Assembly (NCBI RefSeq): GCF_014698475.1
Contig: NZ_JACJTB010000009.1
Coordinates: 62,001-126,000 of the forward strand
Reading direction: 5' to 3'
Source of the DNA: Nostoc spongiaeforme FACHB-130
GTDB taxonomy: Bacteria > Cyanobacteriota > Cyanobacteriia > Cyanobacteriales > Nostocaceae
Length of the DNA stretch: 64,000 bases
Below the pieces are notes generated by a model. The model worked only from the letters and a program-made list of their open reading frames with translations, was not told where the DNA came from and ran no database searches. Below, one piece after another: positions 55,189 through 63,965 of the stretch. Numbering within the stretch: the first letter of the stretch is position 1; each line of letters begins with the position of its first letter. The position numbers and the translations under genes were made by a program.

Positions 55189-55386
55189 AGGAATTGAAGT
55201 ACCTGAAATTCGATACAAAATTACGCCAAAAGTCTAATCCATACTGCGGCTCAATTATCTTGTTATATTATGTTTTTTGTAAATGAACCTGACCACTTGT
55301 GGTTGCCTAATTTTGGTAAAAACTGACAATTTTAATGGATATATCGGTTTGGCATAACTATTTATTGTAGTGTTAGACTTCAGATT

Positions 55387-57513
55387 TCAATTGACGTGAA
55401 AACTAAAGTTAAAACTAGCCCAATGATTGACATTTAACTGATATAAATCGTTAGCTGTACCATTCATTTCGGCCGTTGTGATGCTGGCGTTATGTAAATC
55501 TTGTAAGATGGCTTGGGCGATTTCCCAAGGATTGACTAATGCACCGATTGGTTGTTGGTCGCCTGTGGGATATTTAGCAGTTTCTAAAGCTTTGAGGGTG
55601 GTGGTGAAGGGTGCAAGACTCAAAATTAATTGGTGTTCACATTCGTAAGCAGGCCCTGAAATCGGCCATCCAGATGTAGCTGTATTGTGTGGCAGAGTTA
55701 TGGTTTCGCCAGCCGGGATGATTACTTGTTGAAGTACAGGTTTTGTTTCGGAAGTGTTGGGTTCTTCAACAGTTTGCCAAGGGTAAAAAGCGATCGCAGT
55801 TCTATGATTTTTCAATCCTATTAGCATTAAATATACTGTGCGATCACCTTTATTTTGGATGCGGTATTGAATCCGACTACCAATCGGTATAGTGAGAGTG
55901 CTGAGTGCTGAGTGCTGAGTGCTGAGTGGTTTTTTTGTAGTTTTTGTGTCAACAGTGCGTAAGGTTTCTCTTTGTAGAATGACCTTTGGTGATATCCCAT
56001 TCACTATCTCTAAACTGCCTTTAATTGGTAGGCGGGAAGAACCTTCATTTTCTGTGAGTCGCCATAACTTGGCTGCTAGTAAATGTGGCAATTTTGTAGC
56101 TAACCTTGTAACTGCTACTTTCACAGCTTCCCCAACTTCCCCTGCGCCATTGGCAATTAATTGTCCAGCCGGAGCGAATAAACCATAACGGCTGGGAGTT
56201 TGCGAAAGTTTACCAAATATATAATCTGGTGGTTGTTCTCCCGTTACGACACTAACCATAGATGCCATTGCTGCAAAGGCGCTAGTAGCATCAACTCTTT
56301 CAATTCTTTCCAACCCAGCATCCAAACCGATATTTAAACTAATATTGCGTGGTAAGACCCTAACTGCTTCTTGAATTAGTTGCCCGACTTGCAAAGGCGT
56401 TGCCAATTCTAACCCAGAAATTTGAGCTTTGGCCGTTAACCCTGTACGCGATCGCAATATTAGCTGTTCTCCATTTGCAGAAGTCAAGCGAGAATTGACA
56501 CCGTAGTTCTCTAATACTTGTGGTGGGAGTCCTCCTAGCCAAATTTGGACGGTTTTTCCATCTTCTTCTATGTTTAAAATTGCTCCCTCAGCACCAAGAT
56601 TTTGATCTAACAGCAAGCTTTCGCTGGTTAAGGCCTTTTTGCTATTGACTAAACTTGGATGCTGTTTGCTACCCCATTTAGACATGGCACTGTCTACATG
56701 AGCAAGGCTAAATTGCAGTGTGGTAGCGGGAGTGGTTTCCCAGAGGTACTGAGTTAAAGCATAAGTAAATAAGCCTGCACTAAACCCCGAAAATAGTCCT
56801 TCCTGGGCGACTTGTTTGGGATCGGTAGTGGCAGATAAGATAACTGCATTGGTCAATGAAGCTTTGGTTTTGAGTTGTTCGAGAAATTCAATTTCGGCTG
56901 TGGCTAACTTGGCGGCTAACTCTTGACGGGCGCGAATTCGCCAACTTGTGGGTTGAATTGTACTAGGCAGATCATAACTAGTATCTAATATTGCTGTGAC
57001 TTTTTCTGTAGGGAGCGATCGCAGCAACAATAACAGTGTCTCTTCTAAAAGATAAGTGGCTATCTTCTCATCTTGAATTTCTAAATTCTCGTTTGTTGGC
57101 ACTAAAGCATTTTGTAGTGTTTCATCAGACTCATTTGCCTTGATGCGAGTGCCATAGCCGCTAAAGTGAAAAACAACCACATCATCAGATTTAACTTGTT
57201 TACCAAGATGATCTAAACAAGCCGCCTCAATAAATTCCCGACTAGCTTGTTCATCAGTTAACGTCAAAATATTGGCAGGTAAAAAGCCAAACCGATGAAT
57301 CAACAGTTCTTTTTGCAATTCCACATCGGTAAGACAGCCACTCAGCGAAGGACTTTTGCGGTATTGATTAATGCCGACTAATAAAGCTAGTTTTCGAGGC
57401 GTGGGTTGTGCCAAAGCTTGGTAGTGTTGACTCCAAGTAAACAATTCCGCTTCCGTGACACCCAATACCGCCAGTATTGAGCCAATCCGTTTTAAAAAAG
57501 TCCGACGCTGCAT
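55387..57513 (-). CDS. Tat-exported caspase-fold protein (orthocaspase, Tyr/Ser variant)
   Basis: 708 residues. The N-terminus MQRRTFLKRIGSILAVLGV is a twin-arginine signal. The C14 caspase domain starts KLALLVGINQYRKSPSLSGCLTD. The position of the catalytic His reads VFHFSGYGTRI (usual SGHG), and that of the catalytic Cys reads ILDTSYDLPS (usual DCCHSG), so His-Cys is replaced by Tyr-Ser. Tyr/Ser orthocaspases are known in cyanobacteria. Proteolysis is therefore doubtful. The C-terminal 350 residues include a beta-rich DUF4384-like region (IPIGSRIQYRIQNKGDRTVYLMLIG). A 7-bp repeat is translated as part of KPLSTQHSALSTL. Confidence 0.85.
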   Translation of the reverse strand: MQRRTFLKRIGSILAVLGVTEAELFTWSQHYQALAQPTPRKLALLVGINQYRKSPSLSGCLTDVELQKELLIHRFGFLPANILTLTDEQASREFIEAACLDHLGKQVKSDDVVVFHFSGYGTRIKANESDETLQNALVPTNENLEIQDEKIATYLLEETLLLLLRSLPTEKVTAILDTSYDLPSTIQPTSWRIRARQELAAKLATAEIEFLEQLKTKASLTNAVILSATTDPKQVAQEGLFSGFSAGLFTYALTQYLWETTPATTLQFSLAHVDSAMSKWGSKQHPSLVNSKKALTSESLLLDQNLGAEGAILNIEEDGKTVQIWLGGLPPQVLENYGVNSRLTSANGEQLILRSRTGLTAKAQISGLELATPLQVGQLIQEAVRVLPRNISLNIGLDAGLERIERVDATSAFAAMASMVSVVTGEQPPDYIFGKLSQTPSRYGLFAPAGQLIANGAGEVGEAVKVAVTRLATKLPHLLAAKLWRLTENEGSSRLPIKGSLEIVNGISPKVILQRETLRTVDTKTTKKPLSTQHSALSTLTIPIGSRIQYRIQNKGDRTVYLMLIGLKNHRTAIAFYPWQTVEEPNTSETKPVLQQVIIPAGETITLPHNTATSGWPISGPAYECEHQLILSLAPFTTTLKALETAKYPTGDQQPIGALVNPWEIAQAILQDLHNASITTAEMNGTANDLYQLNVNHWASFNFSFHVN
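55896..55928. repeat. Heptad STRR inside the caspase-fold gene
   Basis: Four full GAGTGCT units and a partial fifth. On the coding strand they are read as STQHSALS, between two structured regions. Confidence 0.85.
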
Positions 57514-57644
57514 AAAGTTAGCTATCAGTCCTCAGCCTGTCAGCTAACAGCTTAAAGGGCTGAAGTCGTGACTGTAAAGTTAAAGTTTTTACTATTTACA
57601 TCTTGACAAGTTTAAAACTTATAGTTGTTCGATGAGCAAATATC

Positions 57645-57698
57645 CTTAATAAACCTTGTAGAGACGTTGTATACAACGTCTCTACAAGGTTTATTAAG
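57645..57698. repeat. Perfect 54-bp palindrome overlapping the sat stop codon
   Basis: The left half 57645-57671 is the exact reverse complement of 57672-57698, with TGTATACA at the centre. The sat stop codon (57694-57696) lies inside. The GTAGAGACGTTG core resembles a dispersed palindromic unit; a related weaker copy lies at 60414-60442. It can act as a terminator for sat. Confidence 0.85.
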
Positions 57699-58884
57699 TC
57701 AAAGCTGGAACAGGAATGGGAACTCGCATCGCCCGCGCCAACTCGGCGGCAACTTCTGGGCGGGAGAATTCTGGTGGGGGTAATTCACCACGACGCAGCA
57801 TTTCTCGGACTTTTGTACCTGAAAGGTGAATACGTTCTTCTGGTCTGCTAGGACTGGTTTTAGTCGTCGCCATTTGCTTGGTACGTGTGCAGTAGAAGGC
57901 GTGTTCAAACTTCATCGGTACGATTCCGATTTCACTTGGCTCAAATTCATCAAAGATGTATTGAGCATCATAAGTGCCATAGTAATCACCAACGCCAGCA
58001 TGATCCCGCCCAACAATGAAGTGAGTACAGCCGTAGTTTTTGCGAACTAAAGCATGGAAAATTGCTTCACGGGGGCCAGCGTAACGCATAGCGGCTGGGT
58101 TAATTGCTAAAATCACCCGGTCTAAGGGGTAGTAATGTTCTAGCAAAATTTCATAGCAACGCATCCGCACATCAGCTTGGATATCATCTTCTTTGGTTGC
58201 CCCAACCAATGGATGTAAAAATAGACCATCTACAGTTTCTAAAGCGCACTTTTGAATATATTCATGGGCGCGGTGAATGGGGTTGCGGGTTTGAAAACCA
58301 ACAATTGTTTTCCAGCCTTTTTCTTTGAATAACTGACGTGATGCTGCGGGGTCAATTTGGTAGTTGGGGAAGTAGGGGTGAGGATCACGCTGGAGTAACC
58401 AGATATCACCAGCTAGATTGATGGAACCTTGGTTATAAACTACTTGTACCCCTGGATGTTTAGCGTCATCTGTGCGATAAACATTAACAGCTTCGTGGAT
58501 TTTGTCGTAGTGATATTTTTGGCTGAGTTGTAAAACCCCAATAAAATCACCTTGGGGGTTATCTAACCGGATGTAATCGCCTTCCTTGAGGGGATCAGCT
58601 ACTTCTTCTGTTACCGAAAGAGTAATTGGAATAGACCAGACTAAGCCGTTAGCGAGACGCATTTCTGTGACCACGCGATCGTAGTCTGACTGATTCATAA
58701 AACCAGTGAGTGGACTAAAAGCACCGATCGCAATCATTTCTAAATCAGAAACCGCACGCTCGTCTAGTTGTACACGAGGTAAAAATTCCGCCTTAGACAG
58801 AAATTCCTCTTTTTGTTCTGGTGTGGCGATGCGATTAACTAACTCTCCACCATGTGGCGCAATAGCATCTTGATGGTAACTCAA
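57694..58884 (-). CDS. sat: Sulfate adenylyltransferase (ATP sulfurylase)
   Basis: 396 residues, starting at TTG 58884 with AGAGGGG upstream. It is the monomer-type enzyme with an N-terminal PUA-like domain ([18 protein letters not shown]) and the nucleotidyl-transferase domain: [14 protein letters not shown] (Q-T-x-N-P and the H-x-x-H pair), [14 protein letters not shown] and [15 protein letters not shown]. There is no C-terminal APS kinase domain. It makes APS from sulfate and ATP, the first step of assimilation. It appears to be a single gene; the palindrome at its end may terminate it. Confidence 0.95.
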   Translation of the reverse strand: MSYHQDAIAPHGGELVNRIATPEQKEEFLSKAEFLPRVQLDERAVSDLEMIAIGAFSPLTGFMNQSDYDRVVTEMRLANGLVWSIPITLSVTEEVADPLKEGDYIRLDNPQGDFIGVLQLSQKYHYDKIHEAVNVYRTDDAKHPGVQVVYNQGSINLAGDIWLLQRDPHPYFPNYQIDPAASRQLFKEKGWKTIVGFQTRNPIHRAHEYIQKCALETVDGLFLHPLVGATKEDDIQADVRMRCYEILLEHYYPLDRVILAINPAAMRYAGPREAIFHALVRKNYGCTHFIVGRDHAGVGDYYGTYDAQYIFDEFEPSEIGIVPMKFEHAFYCTRTKQMATTKTSPSRPEERIHLSGTKVREMLRRGELPPPEFSRPEVAAELARAMRVPIPVPALT

Positions 58885-59174
58885 CGTAATCCCCTCTTAG
58901 CGATAACTGTAATTGTTGCAAACTATGTATTAACTAACTTATCAAATGCTGGTGCAGAGAGTAAAAATACTTCTGAAAATTGGTAAGCAGAACTGAAAAT
59001 TAATATAGATAAGTTCAAGCTACTACTCCACCCGATGAATTTTGACAGGTTGCGGTTGTTCAGATCCCCGACTTTTTCAAAAAGTCGGGGATCTATGACC
59101 TCGATAAGTTAAAGCTAGATTGAATTGAACCAGAATCATAGCTGCTTCTTACCAAAACACTTTTACACTGCGAA
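58885..59174. other. Region between sat and the ParDE operon
   Basis: No gene seen. It contains a near-perfect palindrome at 59062-59094 (arms AGATCCCCGACTTTTT and its complement around one base), which looks like a dispersed palindromic unit. The sat promoter should lie in its first half. Confidence 0.55.
59062..59094. repeat. 33-bp palindrome
   Basis: AGATCCCCGACTTTTT and AAAAAGTCGGGGATCT flank a single central C. The stem is 16 bp. It has no obvious gene to terminate directly. Confidence 0.7.
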
Positions 59175-59199
59175 TGGCAAAAAATGCCATTTTTTGCCA
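59175..59199. promoter_or_regulatory. Palindromic operator of the ParDE operon
   Basis: TGGCAAAAAATG and CATTTTTTGCCA are perfect arms around one central C, 42 bp before the antitoxin start. ParD-type ribbon-helix-helix antitoxins bind such palindromes to repress their own operon. The assignment is by position and symmetry. Confidence 0.65.
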
Positions 59200-59240
59200 T
59201 AAAATTAGAGATATCAAAAAACAATAGGAAAGTTATATCC

Positions 59241-59504
59241 ATGAAAAGCATTAATATATCTCTTCCTGATGCGATGCGAACTTACATAGAGGAACAGGTA
59301 GCTGCTGGGAGTTACAGTAGCGTTAGTGAGTATTTTCGTGAATTAGTACGCCAAGACCAAAAGCGTCAAGCTGCTGAACGTTTGGAAAAGATGCTTTTAG
59401 AAGGGTTAAATTCTGGCAATGCAACTGAGATGACATCTGAAGATTGGGAAGACATTCGCCAAGCAGTGCGGGAAAGAATCGCCAAGCATAAACGATCAAA
59501 CTAA
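59241..59504 (+). CDS. parD: ParD-type antitoxin
   Basis: 87 residues from ATG 59241 (MKSINISLPDAMRTYIEEQV), with an AGGAAAG upstream; the longer frame to 59184 runs through the operator. The N-terminal ribbon-helix-helix (SINISLPDAMRTYIEE, YSSVSEYFRELVRQDQ) is the ParD/CopG fold, binding DNA as a dimer. The charged C-terminal half (AAERLEKMLLEGLNSG) would wrap around the toxin. It lies 5 bp before the toxin gene. Confidence 0.85.
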   Translation: MKSINISLPDAMRTYIEEQVAAGSYSSVSEYFRELVRQDQKRQAAERLEKMLLEGLNSGNATEMTSEDWEDIRQAVRERIAKHKRSN

Positions 59505-59509
59505 AGTTG

Positions 59510-59845
59510 ATGAATAAAGTCAGTAAAAGACCGCAAGTCATTCACGATTTGCTAGAAATAGCAACTTATATTGGAGAAGATAACTTAGAAGCTTCAGATC
59601 GATTTCTGATAGCAGCAGAAAAAACCTTTCAACAACTAGGACAAATGCCAGGAATGGGAAGATATTGCCAATTATCTCATCCCAAGTTAGCTGGTATTCG
59701 ACAACAAGCAATCAAAGGATTTCCAAAATATTTTGTTTTTTACCTTTCTAATGACTCTGGTGTAGAAATTCTTCGCGTTATTTACGGTGGACGAGATATT
59801 GAAGCTATATTGTATGAAGATTTAGAAGAGGATAACGCACAATAG
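59510..59845 (+). CDS. parE: ParE/RelE-type toxin
   Basis: 111 residues from ATG 59510; the annotated frame opens with TTG just before. RPQVIHDLLEIATYIGEDNLEASDRFLIAAEKTF and LGQMPGMGRYCQLSHPKLAGIRQQAIKGFPKYFVFYL are the ParE pattern, ending VEILRVIYGGRDIEAIL with the RVIYGGRDI motif. ParE toxins inhibit DNA gyrase; RelE relatives cut mRNA, and the fold alone does not decide. It follows the antitoxin by 5 bp. Confidence 0.85.
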   Translation: MNKVSKRPQVIHDLLEIATYIGEDNLEASDRFLIAAEKTFQQLGQMPGMGRYCQLSHPKLAGIRQQAIKGFPKYFVFYLSNDSGVEILRVIYGGRDIEAILYEDLEEDNAQ

Positions 59846-59928
59846 CACATCTCCTATCAGATTAGGAAAAATGAATGTATGTTGGGTGGAATGCAGTGAA
59901 ACTCAAAATTAGTTATTGCCCATCAAGT

Positions 59929-60393
59929 ATGTTTGACCCTCTCAAGTACGCTGATGAACTCATTGATTCAAAACAGGAAAATGAGTTATTGAAGTGGTTG
60001 CGTCAACTTAATGATGAGGAAAAATTTACCTTTGTTTGGCGCGTATTAAACGCAAATCCTTGGCAGGGATGTAAGTTAGCCAAGCGATCGCAACTTAAAC
60101 CTATTTTTTTAGAAGTGATTCTCGCAAATGGTTTAGTCTATGGTGACGCAAGCACAGTGGAATGGTATATCAAAGCTGTTCTGCCCAATTTAGGTTACAA
60201 GCGAGTACTTGAGATTATCAAAGCTCAGATAGATATTGCGCCATTGTGTGTGTATAAAACTCTCTACTGGCTACCTTGGTTATACCGTAATCAATCAACG
60301 CAACTAAAAAATGAGATATGCACACTTATTGAAGAATTCAATCAAAAGTATCCCAATTATGAACCACGTAGAGGCACGGGTACTCATGCTTAA
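59929..60393 (+). CDS. Hypothetical helical protein
   Basis: About 154 residues from ATG 59929 (MFDPLKYADELIDSKQEN). The frame extends to 59875, but that part contains a TGTTGGGTGGAATGCAGTG repeat-like stretch. All-helical: ELLKWLRQLNDEEKFTFVWRVL, FLEVILANGLVYGDASTVEWYIKAVLPNLGYKRVLEII, and an aromatic segment YKTLYWLPWLYRN. I do not recognise the family. It follows the ParDE pair but need not belong to it. Confidence 0.6.
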   Translation: MFDPLKYADELIDSKQENELLKWLRQLNDEEKFTFVWRVLNANPWQGCKLAKRSQLKPIFLEVILANGLVYGDASTVEWYIKAVLPNLGYKRVLEIIKAQIDIAPLCVYKTLYWLPWLYRNQSTQLKNEICTLIEEFNQKYPNYEPRRGTGTHA

Positions 60394-60413
60394 CAGCTAA
60401 ATACTGACGATGA

Positions 60414-60442
60414 GTAGAGACATTGAATTTTAACGTCTCTAC
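60414..60442. repeat. Hairpin related to the 54-bp palindrome
   Basis: GTAGAGAC and GTCTCTAC (8-bp stem) around a 13-base loop lie between convergent genes (the hypothetical gene and mnmA). The arms match the core of the palindrome at 57645-57698. It may terminate both genes. Confidence 0.65.
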
Positions 60443-60450
60443 ACAAGCAT

Positions 60451-61506
60451 TTAACTAAACTGCTCAATAATTCCGCCGCCTAACACTTTTACCCCGTTGT
60501 ACCAAACTGCTGCTTGTCCTGGGGTAATGCTGAACTGGGGTTCATCAAATACCAAGCGGACACGGGAATTTTCTAGGGGAATTACCGTCACTGGTACAGG
60601 CTGAGAACGATAGCGGACTTGAACTTCAGCTTGAATTGGTGTGGAGGGTTCAGCGATGGAAACCCAATTTACTCGCCCAACTGTACATTCTGGCTGAGTT
60701 ACCTTGGTGCGATCGCCTACCACAACCCGATTATTCACAGCATCTAATTCCACCACATATAATGGTTCAGCCGCCGCAATGCCTAAACCTTTGCGCTGAC
60801 CGATGGTGTAATGATGGACACCATCATGTTGCCCCAAAATTTTGCCTGTGGTATCCACAATATCGCCTTGTTTGGGCGCAAGATATTTATCTAAAAACGC
60901 CCGCATCGAACCATTGCTTTCCACTAAGCACAAGTCTTGGCTTTCTGGCTTATCGGCAGTTTTCAAATTATATTCCGCAGCAATCCGGCGCGTATCTGTT
61001 TTTTCCAGTTCACCAAGAGGAAATACGGAAGCCGCGAGTAAATCTTGAGACAAATCATACAAAAAGTAAGACTGGTCTTTGTTGCGGTCAACTGCTCTTA
61101 GTAACTGATAACGCCCAGTTGCATCATCATAATTAATACGGGCATAATGACCAGTGGCAATGCGATCGCATCCCAATTGTTCACGCGCATATTCCACCAT
61201 CGGCCCAAACTTCACCGTTTTATTGCACTGCGAACAAGGTAACGGCGTAATTCCAGCACTATAACCAGACACTAAATAATCAACAATATTGCTCTGAAAG
61301 ACATCCCGAATATCAACAACTTGATGGGGAATACCCAGTTGTTCGCAAATATCAGCCGCGTCGATCATTCCTTCAGAGCAACATTGCCCTTTGCCTTTCA
61401 TTAGCCAAAGGGTCAAACCAATTACTTCATAGCCCTGATTATGTAAGATAGCAGCAGCAACAGAACTGTCAACGCCACCGGAAAGACCAACGACAACTTT
61501 TTTCAT
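60451..61506 (-). CDS. mnmA: tRNA-specific 2-thiouridylase MnmA
   Basis: 351 residues. The PP-loop [12 protein letters not shown] binds ATP near the start. [20 protein letters not shown] and [14 protein letters not shown] contain the first catalytic Cys, and SQDLCLVE the second. DKSQYFLY-like [10 protein letters not shown] follows, and the C-terminal beta-barrel domain has [13 protein letters not shown] and [14 protein letters not shown]. It adds sulfur to U34 of tRNA-Lys, -Glu and -Gln. Transcribed alone; the upstream gap is short of clear signals. Confidence 0.95.
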   Translation of the reverse strand: MKKVVVGLSGGVDSSVAAAILHNQGYEVIGLTLWLMKGKGQCCSEGMIDAADICEQLGIPHQVVDIRDVFQSNIVDYLVSGYSAGITPLPCSQCNKTVKFGPMVEYAREQLGCDRIATGHYARINYDDATGRYQLLRAVDRNKDQSYFLYDLSQDLLAASVFPLGELEKTDTRRIAAEYNLKTADKPESQDLCLVESNGSMRAFLDKYLAPKQGDIVDTTGKILGQHDGVHHYTIGQRKGLGIAAAEPLYVVELDAVNNRVVVGDRTKVTQPECTVGRVNWVSIAEPSTPIQAEVQVRYRSQPVPVTVIPLENSRVRLVFDEPQFSITPGQAAVWYNGVKVLGGGIIEQFS

Positions 61507-61691
61507 ATCTTTAATGTTTTTAGACTAGCAGCTGCTAAGGACAGCAATTAAAACTGTCTCCATTAATTCTGATGGGCTGTAAGATCCCTGACTAGCGGAT
61601 CTAAATACCCTGACTGAGCGATCGGCTTTTTTAAAGACAGCTGCGCGACTGCTCAATTGTAGCATATATATCTCAAACCCTTGCTAGTCAA

Positions 61692-61731
61692 GCAATTGGG
61701 TGACTAATAAATAATTTGTCACCCAAATTGC
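61692..61731 (-). terminator. Hairpin after the pentapeptide gene
   Basis: CAATTGGGTGAC and GTCACCCAAATTG pair with one bulged base around TAATAAATAATTT. It lies between two minus-strand genes and 42 bp past the pentapeptide stop. Direct TTGCTAGTCA copies flank it. Confidence 0.6.
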
Positions 61732-61772
61732 TAGTCATATAATTGTGGCTATACATTACCGTGGATTACTAA

Positions 61773-62690
61773 TTAAAATTTTATCCACCAATTTTTAGTT
61801 CGAGGAGTAACAAGACACCCTTCACTTACATTATCAGCCACATTCTTAACAGGTAAGCCAAGTTGTAGACTCACTTGTTTATCGTAGATGGCAGTTTGAT
61901 AATTTTTCGCCTTTTTGATAGCATCTAAGTTCAAACCTGTAGCACCACGAAAGTCTACTTTATCAAGATTAGTCTTGGCGTTAAATATTGCATTGTCAAG
62001 TTTTGCTTCACGAAGACAAGCCTTTTGTAAATCAGCATTCTTAAAATCAACATATTGCAGATTTGCTCCTTTAAAATTAACAGTATCTAAATTAGCAGTG
62101 TCAAAAACCACACTCCAAAGATTCGCTCCTGATAAATAAGCTCTAAAAAGCATAGCTCCCTGAAAATCAGATTGTTGTAATCTGGCTCTGCCAGGTAAAT
62201 TAAGCCCATTTAAAACCGCTCCTTGAGCCTGGACTCTAGACAAATCTTCGTTATGATCATGCAAATATTCAAGTGCTTCTTTTCTACCACGATTTACCGT
62301 GATTATTTTTTTGTCTGAGTTATTATTTAACGCAATAACATCCCAATTTTCAAAGAGATGCTTTCTCTGTCTATCTGCTGCACCCCAGTAAAAATTGATA
62401 GCTGTAAAGATGATGGCGATGAAGCCACAAGCTTGAATTATTTGAATAAGATATTTCAAGTAATAAGTCAAGTGGGATTGCCTTTTTACTTCGCAGTAAA
62501 GGTCGAACATACGCCGATAATCTTCTAATGACCAATTAGAATTCTTAGCCTTATTAATTAATAAATACTCCTTTTCTAATAAATTTTTGGTTTTGTAAAT
62601 TTCCAAAAAATCAGACAGTAAATTAGGTAATTCTTTTACTGTGCTTACTTCTTGTTTTGGGTGATTTTTTAAGTTACTCATGTGTGTCAT
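61773..62690 (-). CDS. Membrane-anchored pentapeptide-repeat protein
   Basis: 305 residues. After a charged N-terminal region (1-75) there is one transmembrane helix (about 80-104, IIQACGFIAIIFTAINFYW). Pentapeptide repeats of the A[DN]LXX type begin near residue 165: LQQSDFQGAMLFRAYLSGANLW, FDTANLDTVNFKGANLQYVDF, KNADLQKACLREAKLDNAIF. The C-terminal tail has no repeats and ends NWWIKF. Pentapeptide proteins form a right-handed beta-helix used for protein contacts; this one's target is unknown. Confidence 0.85.
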   Translation of the reverse strand: MTHMSNLKNHPKQEVSTVKELPNLLSDFLEIYKTKNLLEKEYLLINKAKNSNWSLEDYRRMFDLYCEVKRQSHLTYYLKYLIQIIQACGFIAIIFTAINFYWGAADRQRKHLFENWDVIALNNNSDKKIITVNRGRKEALEYLHDHNEDLSRVQAQGAVLNGLNLPGRARLQQSDFQGAMLFRAYLSGANLWSVVFDTANLDTVNFKGANLQYVDFKNADLQKACLREAKLDNAIFNAKTNLDKVDFRGATGLNLDAIKKAKNYQTAIYDKQVSLQLGLPVKNVADNVSEGCLVTPRTKNWWIKF

Positions 62691-63102
62691 ATTGTTTTTA
62701 TAATTAATTGTTGTTTATGAATAGACAAAAACCTTTAGATAACTGGGAAAAACGGAGTTTTATCCTATCTAAATTGATTTTGTTGTTAATGTAGCAAAAA
62801 CTTGTGAAGAAGTTGTGAACAAATGAGGGTATATATCTTGTCTGTCTCTCACGGGAGACAAACAAGAATGATTAACCGCAGATGTGGACGCATAAGTGTC
62901 TCGCCGCAGGCTAAGTGGGTAAATTTGTACATCAACAGGCTAGTAAACCAGATGTACAAGTTCATCTGGCTATTTATATGAAAAAATCAACGTAACTGCG
63001 TGCAAAGGCAGTGGACGCAAAATATACTTAATGTATCCATTGCCACCTGTGTCTGCGGATTTTATCCTTAAACTATATGGTTTGAAAAATTTTGTTACTA
63101 CT
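62691..63102. other. Divergent intergenic region with hairpins
   Basis: No gene seen. A 12-bp stem with one mismatch lies at 62837-62866 (CTTGTCTGTCTC / GAGACAAACAAG) and a 7-bp stem at 62948-62969 (CCAGATG / CATCTGG). A CAGATGTGGACGCATAAGTG-type segment resembles dispersed filler. Promoters for both flanking genes must lie here. Confidence 0.5.
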
Positions 63103-63930
63103 ATGTCCATAAAGTTATCAGGTCAGTTTAGTACATTGTCGATAATGCCCTTATTTTTGGGAAGCTCCTTGGCGATAATTTCCCAGATTTATCCAGCCGA
63201 AGCGCAAATCAACAATCATCATCTTTTGCTGTCACAACAAACAGTCATTGAAACCTTACCGCCACCACCAGATACTTCCGTTACCCCAGATAATCAACAA
63301 ACTTTACCCCAAATACAACCAGGGCAAATTGAGCAGTATGATCCTACTCCTTTTCCCTATCCATCTACAGATAATCAGTCTCAACAAATTCCTGTATTAA
63401 TTCAACCGAGTCAGCCCAATCAATATAGTCAAAACTTTGAACGCTACTTTGTCTATGTTGACAGTGATAATTATCAAACTCTACAACGAGTCCGACAAAT
63501 CGAACCAGAGGCTTACATCCGTCAATATCAAGGACGTTCGATTATTCAGTCAGGAGTGTTTAGCCGACAATCTAATGCTGAGGATCGGGTGAGACAACTA
63601 GAATATGCTGGTATTCGTGGTGCAAGAGTTGTCAGCTTTTCTAACGGGCAAGAAATACAAAATTTTAACAGTAGTAGTAGCAGTAGTAATTCTCAAAATA
63701 GAAGTAATCGGTATTATGTTGTGATTCCTGGAAGAACCCAAGATTTACCTGTAATTGCTAATACCATCATCCGTAAAAGTGGCTATTCTAGCTTAGTGCA
63801 AGAAAGACAAAGACCCTTTGGCCCCCATGTAGCTGTAGGGCCGTTTGTGGAACGAGGTGATGCAGACAGATGGAATAGATATGTCCGGGATTTAGGATTT
63901 GGTGATGCGAGGGTTTATTACGCTAGGTAA
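63103..63930 (+). CDS. Secreted protein with SPOR-like C-terminus
   Basis: 275 residues from ATG 63103 (MSIKLSGQFSTLSIMPL); this start gives a clean signal peptide with cleavage near YPAEAQ, whereas the frame to 63031 would bury it. The mature N-terminal part is Pro/Gln/Asn-rich and low in structure. Two repeated segments resemble SPOR-type modules: YFVYVDSDNYQTLQRVRQ with IIQSGVFSRQSNAEDRVRQL, and RYYVVIPGRTQDLPVIA with HVAVGPFVERGDADRWNRY. SPOR domains bind denuded peptidoglycan at the septum. The identification is by pattern only. Confidence 0.75.
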   Translation: MSIKLSGQFSTLSIMPLFLGSSLAIISQIYPAEAQINNHHLLLSQQTVIETLPPPPDTSVTPDNQQTLPQIQPGQIEQYDPTPFPYPSTDNQSQQIPVLIQPSQPNQYSQNFERYFVYVDSDNYQTLQRVRQIEPEAYIRQYQGRSIIQSGVFSRQSNAEDRVRQLEYAGIRGARVVSFSNGQEIQNFNSSSSSSNSQNRSNRYYVVIPGRTQDLPVIANTIIRKSGYSSLVQERQRPFGPHVAVGPFVERGDADRWNRYVRDLGFGDARVYYAR

Positions 63931-63965
63931 GTTATGAGTTATGAGTTATGAGTTAAAAGTAAAGA
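63931..63965. repeat. Heptad STRR repeat at the window end
   Basis: GTTATGA three times, then GTTAAAA and GTAAAGA, 7-bp units directly after the stop codon. No further gene is visible to base 64000. Confidence 0.75.

Noticed and set aside
60636-61136. 166-codon plus-strand frame opposite mnmA
   Set aside because: It is entirely antisense to mnmA, whose motifs are complete; the peptide shows no domain pattern.
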